Positions 53,005-63,443 of a DNA stretch of 64,000 nt are shown here, in pieces. The notes beneath the pieces were generated by a model. The model ran no database searches. It worked only from the letters and a program-made list of their open reading frames with translations, and was not told where the DNA came from. The stretch covers positions 60,008 to 124,007 of the forward strand of contig JANQSO010000015.1 in the NCBI GenBank assembly GCA_028284005.1. The letters run 5' to 3'. The DNA is from Flavobacteriaceae bacterium. Its GTDB lineage: Bacteria > Bacteroidota > Bacteroidia > Flavobacteriales > Flavobacteriaceae. Each line of letters begins with the position of its first letter. Position 1 is the stretch's first letter. A program made the translations under genes and the position numbers.

Positions 53005-55895
53005 TTGTGATAATATTTATGGTATAATTTTAATTTTTTAATAAGTCTGTAGGCAAGTTCCATTTTCTTTTCATCCTTTGAAAAAGCATTTAACCAATCG
53101 AAATAATCTTTTTCAAATTCATACAAATCAGGAAGGTCCAGCCAGTAAGAATGAAAAGCAATATGAGCCGGGGTATGTTCATATAAAATTGAATCAAATT
53201 TAGTTTTGAAGCCTTTGTGCTGAAATCTTGCAGGCCATGAGGGAAGTACAAAGCTTAAATTGAAGGAGAAGAACTCTTCATTCACTTTTTTGTTTCCGTA
53301 GTAACAGTAATAACGGGATTTCTTAAAATACTCACCTAAGAAACCACTAAAACATAAAGCGTTTAGTATATCCAGGTCTTTTTTGATCTGTGAATCGTTA
53401 TCACAAATTAATTCGCTAACAGCCAATATATTACCATCCTTCTTGCTTAATAAACGAAGAATGTATCCATTTTGAATTTTCTTCTGGTCAATCGTTAAAG
53501 CTTCTTCTACCGGAAGGCCATCCATAATTTGTTGCATATATTGATTTCTCTCTGCATAAGGTTTTAGTTCTTTTTGTTTAAAGAGAAAAGTCCTGTTATT
53601 TTCTAATTGGATAATGAATGTAAATCCAAAATGATTTCCATGATAAGGAGGAGCCAATAACAGGTGCTCAATTAGATGGATGCCTTCGCTTTTTTTACTT
53701 ATTTCAATTAAGCCTTCTATGGTATTTTTGATAGCACTTTTTGCTTTTGTTTCAGAGTTAGAAATATGTACAATAGTATTTTCTTCTTCGCTTTTTGCGT
53801 ATTTGATATAATAAGAATTCTTCTTTTTTTTGTTTTGCTCGATGTGGTAATTTTCTTCCAGGACTCCCTTTTTAAAGACATCGTTGAAGATAGTGCCGGA
53901 ATATCCTTCATAATTGAATGTATCCCGTAACCAAACTTCTTTTCTTTCCGAAAGATCAATTTCCTCAATATCAATTTCTTCCTGCGAATAACTAATTTCA
54001 ACAAATTCGGCCTGTGAACGGGAATCTTCATCTTTTTTTGGAATTACACGTATTCCGGAATCATAAATTACTTTCGACAATGACCTCATTTCAAAATTTT
54101 GAATCCCCATAAGAATTCCTGCCTTTTGAACAATTGCCGGAACTTTATTTCTTTCTAAATCGGATTCTGAATCTTTATTCCTATCGAAGTTTTGAGTGTG
54201 GTCATGACCTTTGGACCTGTTATAGCTTAGCTCGCCATACTTGGTGATGAACTTTCTTTTATACTGTAGAAGGTCCTTTTCAAAATCCGAATTTTGTTGC
54301 TGTTTCCCATAGCTGTCCATATGGATCTTTCTTAAGGCATTGACAGGAAAAACTTCACTAAATCTGGCCAACAGATTATCAGCTACTTGACTTAACCGCT
54401 CGATTGCCCTGGTATCAAATTGAGCGTTTAGGCTTTCCAGGGTTTTTTTCCATTGTTCTATTTCATCTTTACCTTCAACATCTTCATTGCTTTTAATGAG
54501 TTCCACCAGATTTGGCATGTCTTCCAGGTTTTTATAGAAATAGGATTGAATATCTAAACTTTTTGGATCGTAAATAGCATAGATACTGGTAAGCTGGGCC
54601 AGGAAGTTCTTCAATAATTGATCAAAAGGTAATAAGTAAGCTTTAAGTTGATTTGCCTGAGCGTATCTGGAAGCAGGAAGTTTGTCCGGAAGACCGTAAT
54701 GGCCTATTCCGTAAAGTGCAGGGAACTGCTCTCTAATAGGGTAGTATGAAGAAATACCTAAATTAGTTCCTCCTGGGATCTTTATGGTATTTTGAAATTG
54801 AGAAACCGATCTAAAACTACCATGACTTTTTGCAACGATATAAGAATATTGATTACGCAATAGATGAATATCCGGGTTGAATTCTATTTCACCGTCTCTT
54901 ATGACCAGGCTTTCTTTGGTTTTAGCCAAAGCCAATACCGGAGTTGTATTTTTAGGAATAAGAAATTTGTCTTTTACAAAAATAACCGGTTGTTCGATTC
55001 CATTTTTTATGTATGTAAGATTCAGATATTCAACACTAATGACATCTTCTTCACTAATAATAAGCCTGAGGACCTCAGAGAATTTAATGAAATCCCTTTT
55101 TTCAAATAATTCTGAATCCTGAATAAAACCATTTTTTACATAAGGGCCGCTAAATATTGAATTTATGTTCCTTTTTTCCGCATCTAGTTCCCAAAGAGAA
55201 TGAAACTTTATTTGGTGTGCCAAATAATCATTTATCTTGTAATAAATATTGGCTAATAACTCTTCTCCATCTGCATTCCGTTCCATGGTTAAATGCAATT
55301 TCATACGAAGCTCAAATGGATTTAGTATAGTGATCTTATGAAGATCTTCACAGAGGTTTCTGTTTGCCTGAAACAAGTTCTTGATCTCTGTGGTTATCTT
55401 TTCTTTATCGTTCGATAGCTTTGTGGGGTCTTTGTCATAATGAGTCATTTCTACAAACATCTCATATAGGCCGTTAAGGCTTTTCTGTTTATTTTTTTTA
55501 GGGTCGAAGTGCGAGCCGTCTTGTGGCTTTATCCAAACATTTTTGACATTTTTAATGTTAGAAATGAATACTTTTCTGAAATCGTTTAAGGTTATTGGAG
55601 TTGTAGTTAGAATTTCGGAAGGGATAAAGAACCCATTATCTCCGGAGACTAATTTTTCGCCTTTGGATTCGGTTAAGATATCTTTTATATGGAGGTTGGC
55701 TTTATAGGAAAGGCCGGTCATTGTATAAGCTATATTCTCTAATATGGTAACGCCGGGATCGTGTTCATTGTAATCTGTCCACTTAGCACCGGAGAGTTTT
55801 TGTAGCAATTCTACCCCTTCCAGATAGAGGTCCTCGTATTCTCCAGCTCCCTTATCTTTTTTATTTATGTATGCTTTTTTTATGATTTCAGACAT
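53001..55895 (-). CDS. eCIS baseplate protein, Afp12-like
   Basis: A 964-residue protein starting with the baseplate J-like signature TDYNEHDPGVTILENIAYTMTGLSYKANLHIKDIL (about residues 40-75). The rest is divergent with charged linkers. Afp12-type proteins form the wedge of the eCIS baseplate beside the Afp11 protein. It follows the fibre gene with a 2-nt gap. Confidence 0.85.
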   Translation of the reverse strand: MSEIIKKAYINKKDKGAGEYEDLYLEGVELLQKLSGAKWTDYNEHDPGVTILENIAYTMTGLSYKANLHIKDILTESKGEKLVSGDNGFFIPSEILTTTPITLNDFRKVFISNIKNVKNVWIKPQDGSHFDPKKNKQKSLNGLYEMFVEMTHYDKDPTKLSNDKEKITTEIKNLFQANRNLCEDLHKITILNPFELRMKLHLTMERNADGEELLANIYYKINDYLAHQIKFHSLWELDAEKRNINSIFSGPYVKNGFIQDSELFEKRDFIKFSEVLRLIISEEDVISVEYLNLTYIKNGIEQPVIFVKDKFLIPKNTTPVLALAKTKESLVIRDGEIEFNPDIHLLRNQYSYIVAKSHGSFRSVSQFQNTIKIPGGTNLGISSYYPIREQFPALYGIGHYGLPDKLPASRYAQANQLKAYLLPFDQLLKNFLAQLTSIYAIYDPKSLDIQSYFYKNLEDMPNLVELIKSNEDVEGKDEIEQWKKTLESLNAQFDTRAIERLSQVADNLLARFSEVFPVNALRKIHMDSYGKQQQNSDFEKDLLQYKRKFITKYGELSYNRSKGHDHTQNFDRNKDSESDLERNKVPAIVQKAGILMGIQNFEMRSLSKVIYDSGIRVIPKKDEDSRSQAEFVEISYSQEEIDIEEIDLSERKEVWLRDTFNYEGYSGTIFNDVFKKGVLEENYHIEQNKKKKNSYYIKYAKSEEENTIVHISNSETKAKSAIKNTIEGLIEISKKSEGIHLIEHLLLAPPYHGNHFGFTFIIQLENNRTFLFKQKELKPYAERNQYMQQIMDGLPVEEALTIDQKKIQNGYILRLLSKKDGNILAVSELICDNDSQIKKDLDILNALCFSGFLGEYFKKSRYYCYYGNKKVNEEFFSFNLSFVLPSWPARFQHKGFKTKFDSILYEHTPAHIAFHSYWLDLPDLYEFEKDYFDWLNAFSKDEKKMELAYRLIKKLKLYHKYYHN

Positions 55896-55897
55896 CG

Positions 55898-56671
55898 CTA
55901 TTGTTCATTAAACAGAGACATTATTTCATTATCCCAAAGCTTGGTGACATAAAACTTGATTTTTGCACCAGACCCATAATCTGTTCGCGTTCTTAATTGT
56001 AACCTATAATTATAGGTGTCGCCTACCCATTTTAGGGATAGTTTGTTCCACCACCATCCGTAATGAGCCTGTGTTTTCCTAATTCTATTTCTGGACCTTC
56101 CAAAAGTGCTTAGCGCGTGAGCATGTAACAGGGCATACTTGCCCGTTTTTTCTTTCCCAACCTGAGCCACTATTTCAAAAGCGGAACAGCCATCCAGATC
56201 TGTAATGATATCGTGCCATTTTCCGTCAGCGGGTATTGTGGAAAGTTTGTAGGTGCCAATTCTACTATCGCTACCCAAAATTCCTTTTACATCGAAAGTG
56301 GCTTGGGGTTTTGTGGTCCCTACGCCAATGTTTCCCCCTTTCTCAAAGAAGAGGCGGGTTTCTGTCTCTGTTTCTGAAACTGGCTCTACAAAACCAAGGC
56401 CCTGTGCGCCGTCTTTTACAATTTCAATACCCCATTTGGGAAGGAAATCCTGTATTTTTTCTTTGAAGCTTATTACACGTGTTGCGTCTTTATCTGTAAT
56501 GTCCTTTCCTTCCGGAGAAAGGGTCAATCCATCTTTAAAATTTTTGGAAATACCATCGTCAGCCTTGTTCAGCATAGAATCAATTAGGCTGCCAAAGTTA
56601 CTTGCATTGGGTCTTTTACCATCGCTAAAGAGGGATTTCAAACTTTGTCTATTTAATGGTTTTTGACTCAT
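55898..56671 (-). CDS. fibre- or adhesin-like eCIS protein
   Basis: A 257-residue protein. After a charged N-terminus comes the fibre-type unit GGNIGVGTTKPQATFDVKG (about residues 110-130), then a C-terminal domain rich in Trp and Tyr (DLDGCSAFEIVAQVGKEKTGKYALLHAHALSTFG ... YGWWWNKLSLKWVGDTYNYRLQLRT). This layout fits a baseplate-anchored receptor-binding tip. The target cell cannot be guessed. It sits between the two baseplate genes. Confidence 0.75.
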   Translation of the reverse strand: MSQKPLNRQSLKSLFSDGKRPNASNFGSLIDSMLNKADDGISKNFKDGLTLSPEGKDITDKDATRVISFKEKIQDFLPKWGIEIVKDGAQGLGFVEPVSETETETRLFFEKGGNIGVGTTKPQATFDVKGILGSDSRIGTYKLSTIPADGKWHDIITDLDGCSAFEIVAQVGKEKTGKYALLHAHALSTFGRSRNRIRKTQAHYGWWWNKLSLKWVGDTYNYRLQLRTRTDYGSGAKIKFYVTKLWDNEIMSLFNEQ

Positions 56672-56677
56672 TGGTTT

Positions 56678-59600
56678 TTAGGATTTGTTCTTAAATTCAA
56701 AAACAGCATTGCTGGGATATTCTAAAACCTGACCTAATTCATCGGTTTTAGAACGTATTTTTTTAGGCTTAGGTTGTAAAATGAAATCGGTTCCTATTTC
56801 CATATTGGCGATTCCTATATTAAAGACATTTTTGATATTTGGGTTTTTCACCACAGAACTCACAACATGATGTTTCTTAACAGGATTAAGAATAGACCAT
56901 GGCGTGGTAGCCTTTATTTCCTGAGCATCTATATAGATTCCCAAAGAAAAATCATTTGCGCGTTTACGGATGATATGTTCAATGGACAAACTTTCAACAC
57001 TTTTTACATAGTCTAATTTCTCAATGAAATTTCTTATGACTCTTGGGATTACCTTCCCTCCAATACCTCCCATTCCATTATCAATATTTGAAATTGGAGA
57101 CAGGAATTTTGATATTTCATCATTGATAAGATCTAAAAAATACCCTGCATTATCTTCTCGTTTTAAATTTATAACACATTTCACCAGGAGGTATTCCACA
57201 TTTGGGTTTATTACTTCAATATTAATAAATGGGCTGGCGAGCCTTTTTAGGTAATCTCTCATATAATTAAGAGTAGTCTTTTTAAAATAATACCGTTCGT
57301 CTGTAGACCATTTTGAGTTTAAAACAACCACCTTTACATTACCTGGAACCGGATGGAAATGTTTATCAAGATTGGTACATTTTACCAGTGCAACAGTATT
57401 GAATTTTTCTAGAAGTAACCGTTCGTAGTCCCATGTACATACAGACCTGGATTTATGCCTTAGGCGTTCACTAACGCGCCCATAGAACTCTTCTTTAGTT
57501 TCTTCGAAAGTACCGCCAAACGAAGACCCCGGCTGTACAACGCTTTTGATGTCAGGAAGCTTACCCATAACCTTATTAATACTTTCCGGTTCCAGGTTTT
57601 TACCTATTACTAGCGGATCATTACTTGTGCAGGTGACTCGTACGGTATTAAAATAAATACCCTTTATCCTGGGATAATGTTCCGCATGCTTTTTGACAGA
57701 GATACGTATCCAATACAGTTCTTCTTCAGGCTTTTGTACTTTTGGAAGCCTGAGTTCAATAGTACCGGATTTTGTTAGGCCATTGGTACCATCCTTTAGA
57801 ATTTCTTCATTCTCTAAAGGCACCCATTCGTCCAGGTCAAAATACTCCCATTTCAACACGGTATCGTCAGGGATATTATTTGTCGATCCGGAGCGCAAAA
57901 AATAAAAGAACATTGTAATAACAATTGTTTCTTCAATACCTTTTAGGCCCATGACCAGATATCCCTCACTATCGTATTTTGGAAATAAGGTGTATTTGGT
58001 TACCCGATCTCCAATAATTGCAGGATCGACCCAAAAGGGACGGATATGTACCAGTTCCCCTTTGTTTTTTTTGGCATCTTCAACATTAAAAAATAATGTA
58101 TCCGTTGCCTTATAATTAACAGAAACTCCTTTTACTTTGGGAACAAAAGGTTTATTTGGATAAGGAACGTTTCGGTTATTCTTTGCATTATAGGTCGCTA
58201 TCTCTGTAAAGTCCTTTTGGTAGAGGTCATGCCCAAAGCCAATTGAAGGCTCGGAAAGAGTAAGCTTAACAAAACCGCTTTGCGTATTAACAGTATACTC
58301 CAAAGGTTCCTTCAAATCAGGGTCCTCGGGGATTCCCATGGTGTTAAAGCCCTTAAATTCAACACTGTTAGAATTGTCTAGTTGAACACTTTCATACCCT
58401 TCCGGGCTTAAACATTTGGTAGTAGAGAAGAGGTTATGATCGGGGACATTTTTTTGCTCCAAAGGCAACCAAAAATTGTTGGACAGGGCTGTAAACCGAA
58501 CCTTGAAAGAGTCATTGGTTATGGTTTCGGAATACCCATCATAATATGTGTCAAAACCTCCAAAATCTAACGGCATATTCTCCCATTCTAAATGTACTTC
58601 TAAAGAACTTACCTGTTTTTGAAACAATTCAGGTTTACCCACCATTAAATAAGAGCCCACAGCCGGAAAAGGCCCGAAGAGGTCGAATGATTTTCCCAAA
58701 GGCATTTTCCCGAGATTATTATACAGTGAAAGATTACGCATTCTTTGTACTTCAACATCGATTTTAATGGAATTAATTTCAACATCTTTTAAAAATGAAT
58801 ATAAGTAGACAGGTGCATAGTTGTTCAACGCTACCTTTATAGAGGGCCATGATAAATTTTCTTCAATAGCAGGGCTTTTTTCTAAAGGAGGAGCAATGTT
58901 TTCCAAAATAAGATGAATTGAAAAATTATTCTTTTGTTCATCGTAGCTCACGGTATAACTTTCAAAGGCCAGCCAGCCCTTTTTACTGGTATAAGATATA
59001 TTCAGGCTATCTTCAAATACAATGTCAATAGCTGTTTCAAGTGAGAGTTTCTTTGTATTTTGTATTTCCGTAAGTAACTTCCAAAAAGACTTTCCGGAAG
59101 TATTCTCTTCCATATTTATATGAAGTGTTATCTCTCTTTTACCTTCACTTAAAACAAGTACCGGAGACCCTATAATAAATCCAATCTTTGCAATATGTTC
59201 CGGGTCTATATGGGAATCTTGAAGGCTCTCTTTATTTGCTCCAAAAACAAACCAATCGTTTCTTGTCTCCTGTACGTCTTTGCCCAAAGCGATCAATTTA
59301 TTTTTGGATACGGAGGAAATTATGGGTTCTTCAGTCCCAACTCTAATGTATGGACTCGAATTAAAGAAAAATGTTTCCATTTCCATTAATTCTATATTAT
59401 GTGCAACCAGGTCTTCATCAGTTTCAAACAGGACTTCTGTTTTACTGCCAAAAAGTTTACCGGCAGATAGTTGAGTTCCCTTGCGAATTAATGAAGGGTT
59501 TTCTATTGTTGGAAGAAGGTCAAAACTAACAGTGGTCTTTGTGGGTTGTGAAGCATTTGGGGTTTGCTTGAGAATATCTTGATAGTAGAAGTCCAGATGT

Positions 59601-60319
59601 CTTTGAGATAACGTATTCATTTTTTCCTGGACCGTTTTGAAAAGTATACCAAATGCAATATACATGGCATTGTGTGGCATGTGGGTGTTTTCTGCTACTA
59701 AACTATCTTTTAGAGCTTCTTCGGCAGCAATTTGAATATGAACGATCACTTTCTTGAACAAGTGTAATGTTCTTTTAAAATCCAATTCATTACTTATATT
59801 AAGCATAACCGGAGTTAAGGCAAGTGTTGAGGTGAAATGTGCCAGCATTTTACCGTATTCTATTAACCATTGTGTGTTTAACTTTTCAATGATCGGTTTT
59901 TGATCGTCCAAAACATGTGTTAAAGCATTCTTTATCTTATGTGCTAGTTTTGTTTCTCCAAATTTTAGTAATCTGTCGTGCCAGGCATTTATTTTGTTGT
60001 ACCATTCCAATAAGTCATGGATAAGTCCGGGAGCAATGTATTCTTTTTTGGTCACGTCCTGGAAGTCTTCGATCATACTTTCCAGTCTTGAAGTTGGCTC
60101 ATTGATGATAGAAACCATGTATAGAACAGGGTCATCTTCTATCAATTTTCTCCAATTTCCATCTATTTCATTTTGAAGGTTGTAATAATTGATCTTTTCA
60201 AGAAAGGAAGTTATATACCCCATTATTTCGGCAAACGACCGTTGATCGATCTGGAATGGACTATCCAGGAGATCACTGTTCCATCGTTTACTTCTTATAA
60301 TGCCGTTTCTTCTTTCCAT
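56678..60319 (-). CDS. eCIS baseplate J-type protein, Afp11-like
   Basis: A 1213-residue protein. The long N-terminal region contains a baseplate J-related segment near residues 250-290 (NASQPTKTTVSFDLLPTIENPSLIRKGTQLSAG), and the C-terminal part has GGTFEETKEEFYGRVSERLRHKSRSVCTWDYERLLLEKFNTVALVKCTNL and the ending of the BpJ fold. Afp11-like proteins are the core of the wedge. It overlaps the gp25 gene by 1 nt. Confidence 0.87.
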   Translation of the reverse strand: MERRNGIIRSKRWNSDLLDSPFQIDQRSFAEIMGYITSFLEKINYYNLQNEIDGNWRKLIEDDPVLYMVSIINEPTSRLESMIEDFQDVTKKEYIAPGLIHDLLEWYNKINAWHDRLLKFGETKLAHKIKNALTHVLDDQKPIIEKLNTQWLIEYGKMLAHFTSTLALTPVMLNISNELDFKRTLHLFKKVIVHIQIAAEEALKDSLVAENTHMPHNAMYIAFGILFKTVQEKMNTLSQRHLDFYYQDILKQTPNASQPTKTTVSFDLLPTIENPSLIRKGTQLSAGKLFGSKTEVLFETDEDLVAHNIELMEMETFFFNSSPYIRVGTEEPIISSVSKNKLIALGKDVQETRNDWFVFGANKESLQDSHIDPEHIAKIGFIIGSPVLVLSEGKREITLHINMEENTSGKSFWKLLTEIQNTKKLSLETAIDIVFEDSLNISYTSKKGWLAFESYTVSYDEQKNNFSIHLILENIAPPLEKSPAIEENLSWPSIKVALNNYAPVYLYSFLKDVEINSIKIDVEVQRMRNLSLYNNLGKMPLGKSFDLFGPFPAVGSYLMVGKPELFQKQVSSLEVHLEWENMPLDFGGFDTYYDGYSETITNDSFKVRFTALSNNFWLPLEQKNVPDHNLFSTTKCLSPEGYESVQLDNSNSVEFKGFNTMGIPEDPDLKEPLEYTVNTQSGFVKLTLSEPSIGFGHDLYQKDFTEIATYNAKNNRNVPYPNKPFVPKVKGVSVNYKATDTLFFNVEDAKKNKGELVHIRPFWVDPAIIGDRVTKYTLFPKYDSEGYLVMGLKGIEETIVITMFFYFLRSGSTNNIPDDTVLKWEYFDLDEWVPLENEEILKDGTNGLTKSGTIELRLPKVQKPEEELYWIRISVKKHAEHYPRIKGIYFNTVRVTCTSNDPLVIGKNLEPESINKVMGKLPDIKSVVQPGSSFGGTFEETKEEFYGRVSERLRHKSRSVCTWDYERLLLEKFNTVALVKCTNLDKHFHPVPGNVKVVVLNSKWSTDERYYFKKTTLNYMRDYLKRLASPFINIEVINPNVEYLLVKCVINLKREDNAGYFLDLINDEISKFLSPISNIDNGMGGIGGKVIPRVIRNFIEKLDYVKSVESLSIEHIIRKRANDFSLGIYIDAQEIKATTPWSILNPVKKHHVVSSVVKNPNIKNVFNIGIANMEIGTDFILQPKPKKIRSKTDELGQVLEYPSNAVFEFKNKS

Positions 60320-60804
60320 TACAATATGTCTTTTGTTTCTTTTTGCCGGGTTTGCTTAACATGCTTATAGTATACAAGAGGGATATCCGTTCCTTCAATT
60401 TTATAATAAGGAAATACGAGATTGAATCGGGTATTGGTTGTTTGCACCGAATAATCTATATGGATATTAATGATGCCTTCCAATTGTTTTTCAGTGTCAA
60501 TAAGGATATCGTTAACTTCAATCCTGGGTTCGTATTTAATGATAGCGGACCGAATGTATTCTTTCAGGAAATGCATCTTGGTGTTTGAAATAGGATCGAA
60601 TAAATACCGAAGCAAACCACAACCGTATTCCGGTAGCATAACACGTTCACCCAGATTGGTATTAAATAGTATCTCTAAAGATTGTTTAATATCATCCTCT
60701 CTTTCAACCATTTCAACTCCAACGTTCTCACTGGCATGAAATGTAGGTGGAAAGCTCCAACCTCTTCCCAAAAAAGATTTGTTTATGTAGTTTGCATCAT
60801 CCAT
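60319..60804 (-). CDS. GPW/gp25 family baseplate protein (Afp9-like)
   Basis: A 161-residue protein with the gp25 pattern GRGWSFPPTFHASENVGVEMVEREDDIKQSLEILFNTNLGERVMLPEYGCGLLRYLFDP and a lysozyme-like fold of the gp25 group. It joins the baseplate wedge to the sheath in contractile tails. It overlaps its neighbours by 1 nt on both sides. Confidence 0.92.
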   Translation of the reverse strand: MDDANYINKSFLGRGWSFPPTFHASENVGVEMVEREDDIKQSLEILFNTNLGERVMLPEYGCGLLRYLFDPISNTKMHFLKEYIRSAIIKYEPRIEVNDILIDTEKQLEGIINIHIDYSVQTTNTRFNLVFPYYKIEGTDIPLVYYKHVKQTRQKETKDIL

Positions 60805-62588
60805 TAGTTTATATTTACTATTGTTCCTTTTACACTCATTTGCCCGTCACTGGAAATAGAACATGAAGCACTTCCGGTGATACTGGTGGATTGATCTCCG
60901 GTAATGGAGACTGAACCTCCGGTATTGCTAATTGACTGGCTGCCGTTTACCGAAACTGTTGCGCCTTCAATCTTAACTTCCTGAGACGCTTTTAGCGTTA
61001 GGTTAGATTGGCTTTCCACAACAATGCCACTATCGTTCATTTCTATCTTGTTATTATTTTGATCGGTCACTGTAATGCCTTTATCTTCATCGCTAAAGAC
61101 CATAGTATTGCCACCGGGTGTAAGAATGGTTATTATTTTTTTCTCTTCATCAAATTTCAACTGCATTTTACTTTGCGTGATAAGTGTTTTGATGGTGTTT
61201 TTTTCGTCCGGTGTTTCCGGGGCCGGAATGGAACTGCTAAAAACACTCCCCAGAATGATGGGAAACCTTGGGTCATCATTCATAAAACCAAGGATCACCT
61301 CATCATTTACTTCGGGCATAAAATATGCGCCAAAGGTGTTTCCTGCATAGAAAGTGGAAAGTCTTGCCCAGACAGCTTCACCGTCTGCTCCAAGAATTGG
61401 GATCTCAACCTGGACCCTGAATTCGTTATCGGGGTCTTCATATATCTTTTTTACAATTCCTGTTTGCAATCCTTTTACGCCTGGAATCAAGCCAGAGGCT
61501 GCAGGGGCAACAACTGTATGATTCTCGACAAACCATTCGGGAGATAATCCTATTTTAACCTCTGTATTCCAGGTACCATCATTAATAGTGTGAGTTACTC
61601 CGGAAATATAGGCGTTTCCGTTAAATCGTTTCCCTAAGCATAACAACTTGATCGTAGAATTAATTTTTGCTTTTGAAGACCCTTGAAATGTTATGGAACC
61701 TTTAAAGCGTGATAATCTCGATTTAAGGAGGGATGCATCTGCCCACGTCTGAATATCTTCCTGCGTAATTGCGACCGATGTATTCAGGTTATTCGTTCCG
61801 GCTCCCAAAACATCAGCTAATGTAGACCCGGAAATATCGCCTTGCTCATTCACGGAAGGTTCACTGGCCGATGCATTAATAATCTTTTGTGTAGACATAT
61901 CCCATGCATTCCCTTGAACACCGGTATACTGATAGGTAGCATCAATTTCACCGTCGAACTCGATAATATCATAACCAAATTGAACTTGTAAGGCCGGGGT
62001 TTTGGAGATATCCGGTTTGCTTATTGTTAACTTACCACTGTCTGTAATTATGATCATTCCATTGACCTCTGCTCTATTGACAATGAAATCCCAGTCTGTT
62101 GCATAGTATTGAACAATTTCCTTATGTTCCGCTTTTGTTGACGATACAGAAGCACTAAGCCCATAATCTCCTGCAATTTGCTCCATTAGGGCACTGTCCT
62201 TTATGTTGGTAAAGATTGCATTCTTCTTATTGACAGTTAATTTCAATGCTTCGTCCTTACAAACAACATGAAGCATCGATCCACTTGAGCTATCTACTTT
62301 TATACTTTGCTTAACAACAATACCCTTAAAAACACTATCATTTTTGCTATGATACCCTAGCTTGATCTCTATTTTTGCGCCCGGTTTAAAAGTATCCGAA
62401 TCAGTTACATCAAATGTTTGTTTTGCAGTATTTCCGTCGCGTATGGTAATTTCGGCTTCAGCAATCTTATTAACGTGTTGTTCCACCCGGATCCCTGTTA
62501 TTTCATAGGTAGATGGTATTTCGGTGCCTCCGGACAGGATGCTGAATGAAATAAGATTGGTTTCTTCTATTATAGGCGAAATTGGCAT
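60804..62588 (-). CDS. VgrG-like spike protein (Afp8-like)
   Basis: A 594-residue protein. The gpD-like part (YEITGIRVEQHVNKIAEAEITIRDG...) is followed by the gp5 OB fold (GIVKKIYEDPDNEFRVQVEIPILG...FMPEVNDEVILGFMNDDPRFPIILGSVFS) and a beta-helix needle made of short Ser/Gly/Val-rich repeats (about residues 505-594). It carries the PAAR-like tip. Between it and the LysM gene are 5 nt. Confidence 0.92.
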   Translation of the reverse strand: MPISPIIEETNLISFSILSGGTEIPSTYEITGIRVEQHVNKIAEAEITIRDGNTAKQTFDVTDSDTFKPGAKIEIKLGYHSKNDSVFKGIVVKQSIKVDSSSGSMLHVVCKDEALKLTVNKKNAIFTNIKDSALMEQIAGDYGLSASVSSTKAEHKEIVQYYATDWDFIVNRAEVNGMIIITDSGKLTISKPDISKTPALQVQFGYDIIEFDGEIDATYQYTGVQGNAWDMSTQKIINASASEPSVNEQGDISGSTLADVLGAGTNNLNTSVAITQEDIQTWADASLLKSRLSRFKGSITFQGSSKAKINSTIKLLCLGKRFNGNAYISGVTHTINDGTWNTEVKIGLSPEWFVENHTVVAPAASGLIPGVKGLQTGIVKKIYEDPDNEFRVQVEIPILGADGEAVWARLSTFYAGNTFGAYFMPEVNDEVILGFMNDDPRFPIILGSVFSSSIPAPETPDEKNTIKTLITQSKMQLKFDEEKKIITILTPGGNTMVFSDEDKGITVTDQNNNKIEMNDSGIVVESQSNLTLKASQEVKIEGATVSVNGSQSISNTGGSVSITGDQSTSITGSASCSISSDGQMSVKGTIVNIN

Positions 62589-62593
62589 AAGAT

Positions 62594-63250
62594 TTATTTT
62601 AAGGGTGGCAGATATAGTTGTGTTCCGGGAACCAGGTTTCTGAAATTGACAATGTTATTAGCTTCTGCAACTTCCAGGTAATAGTTACAATCTCCATAGA
62701 CATTATAACATATAAGAGGCAAGGTATCTCCTTCTTTTATTGTCATCATATGTGTTAGATCCGGAGACTTCTTATTTGCTTCTTTGGCAATGGTATTAGA
62801 ATCACTGGCTTCTTCAAATTTTACAGATGTTTTTGCTCTTAGCGGTGTTCCGTCAGGCTTAAATAATGTATAATTGATATCGAGGGATGTTAATTTGCAT
62901 TTAAAGACCAAAGATCCCCAGGATAGAATTAAATAGTTAGGCTCATGAATATCTCCGTTGTAGTCGAAGCAAACCTTTTTAAAACGCTGTATTTGAACTA
63001 AAACGGGTGTCATACTGGTCTTGATGGTACCTGTAGCATCAAAATAAATTTCAAAAGAAACAGACTCCGGAGGGATTCCCTTAAATTTTAAAGGAGCGCC
63101 GGGAGCACCTTCGGAAGTAAGGTTGTTATAGTTTACCTTATGATTATGGCTATAGGAAGCAGGGTTGATTTCAACCGTACAGGACTTATAACCTTTCCCG
63201 AGGTATTTGTTGTTCTTATAAGCTACTATCTTCATTTTGTTCAAACCCAT
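62594..63250 (-). CDS. LysM-domain tail protein (Afp7-like)
   Basis: A 218-residue protein: an N-terminal domain (CTVEINPASYSHNHKVNYN) and a C-terminal LysM-type unit TIKEGDTLPLICYNVYGDCNYYLEVAEANNIVNFRNLVPGTQLYLPP. Afp7-like proteins link the tube to the spike. An in-frame Met at residue 6 is another possible start. Confidence 0.9.
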   Translation of the reverse strand: MGLNKMKIVAYKNNKYLGKGYKSCTVEINPASYSHNHKVNYNNLTSEGAPGAPLKFKGIPPESVSFEIYFDATGTIKTSMTPVLVQIQRFKKVCFDYNGDIHEPNYLILSWGSLVFKCKLTSLDINYTLFKPDGTPLRAKTSVKFEEASDSNTIAKEANKKSPDLTHMMTIKEGDTLPLICYNVYGDCNYYLEVAEANNIVNFRNLVPGTQLYLPPLK

Positions 63251-63251
63251 A

Positions 63252-63410
63252 TCACCGCTCTTTATAATTATTCAATTGTTTTTTAATTTCCTTTTTGCAT
63301 TCCTTTAAAAGCGATTGCCTTATTTGGTGTATATCCAAATTTTCAGAGTTACCCTGTAAAGGCTCTTCAATTTTCACTTTTATAAGTAGTTCTCTAATTT
63401 CAATAGGCAT
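63252..63410 (-). CDS. DUF5908 small eCIS protein
   Basis: A 52-residue protein that begins MPIEIRELLIKVKIEEP and ends in a Lys-rich helix (KECKKEIKKQLNNYKER). The MPIEIRELxIK start is the DUF5908 pattern, found between tube and LysM genes in many eCIS loci. Its stop is 1 nt before the LysM start. Role unknown. Confidence 0.82.
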   Translation of the reverse strand: MPIEIRELLIKVKIEEPLQGNSENLDIHQIRQSLLKECKKEIKKQLNNYKER

Positions 63411-63443
63411 AATTAATAGTCAAATAGATTAACAAATTTGATT

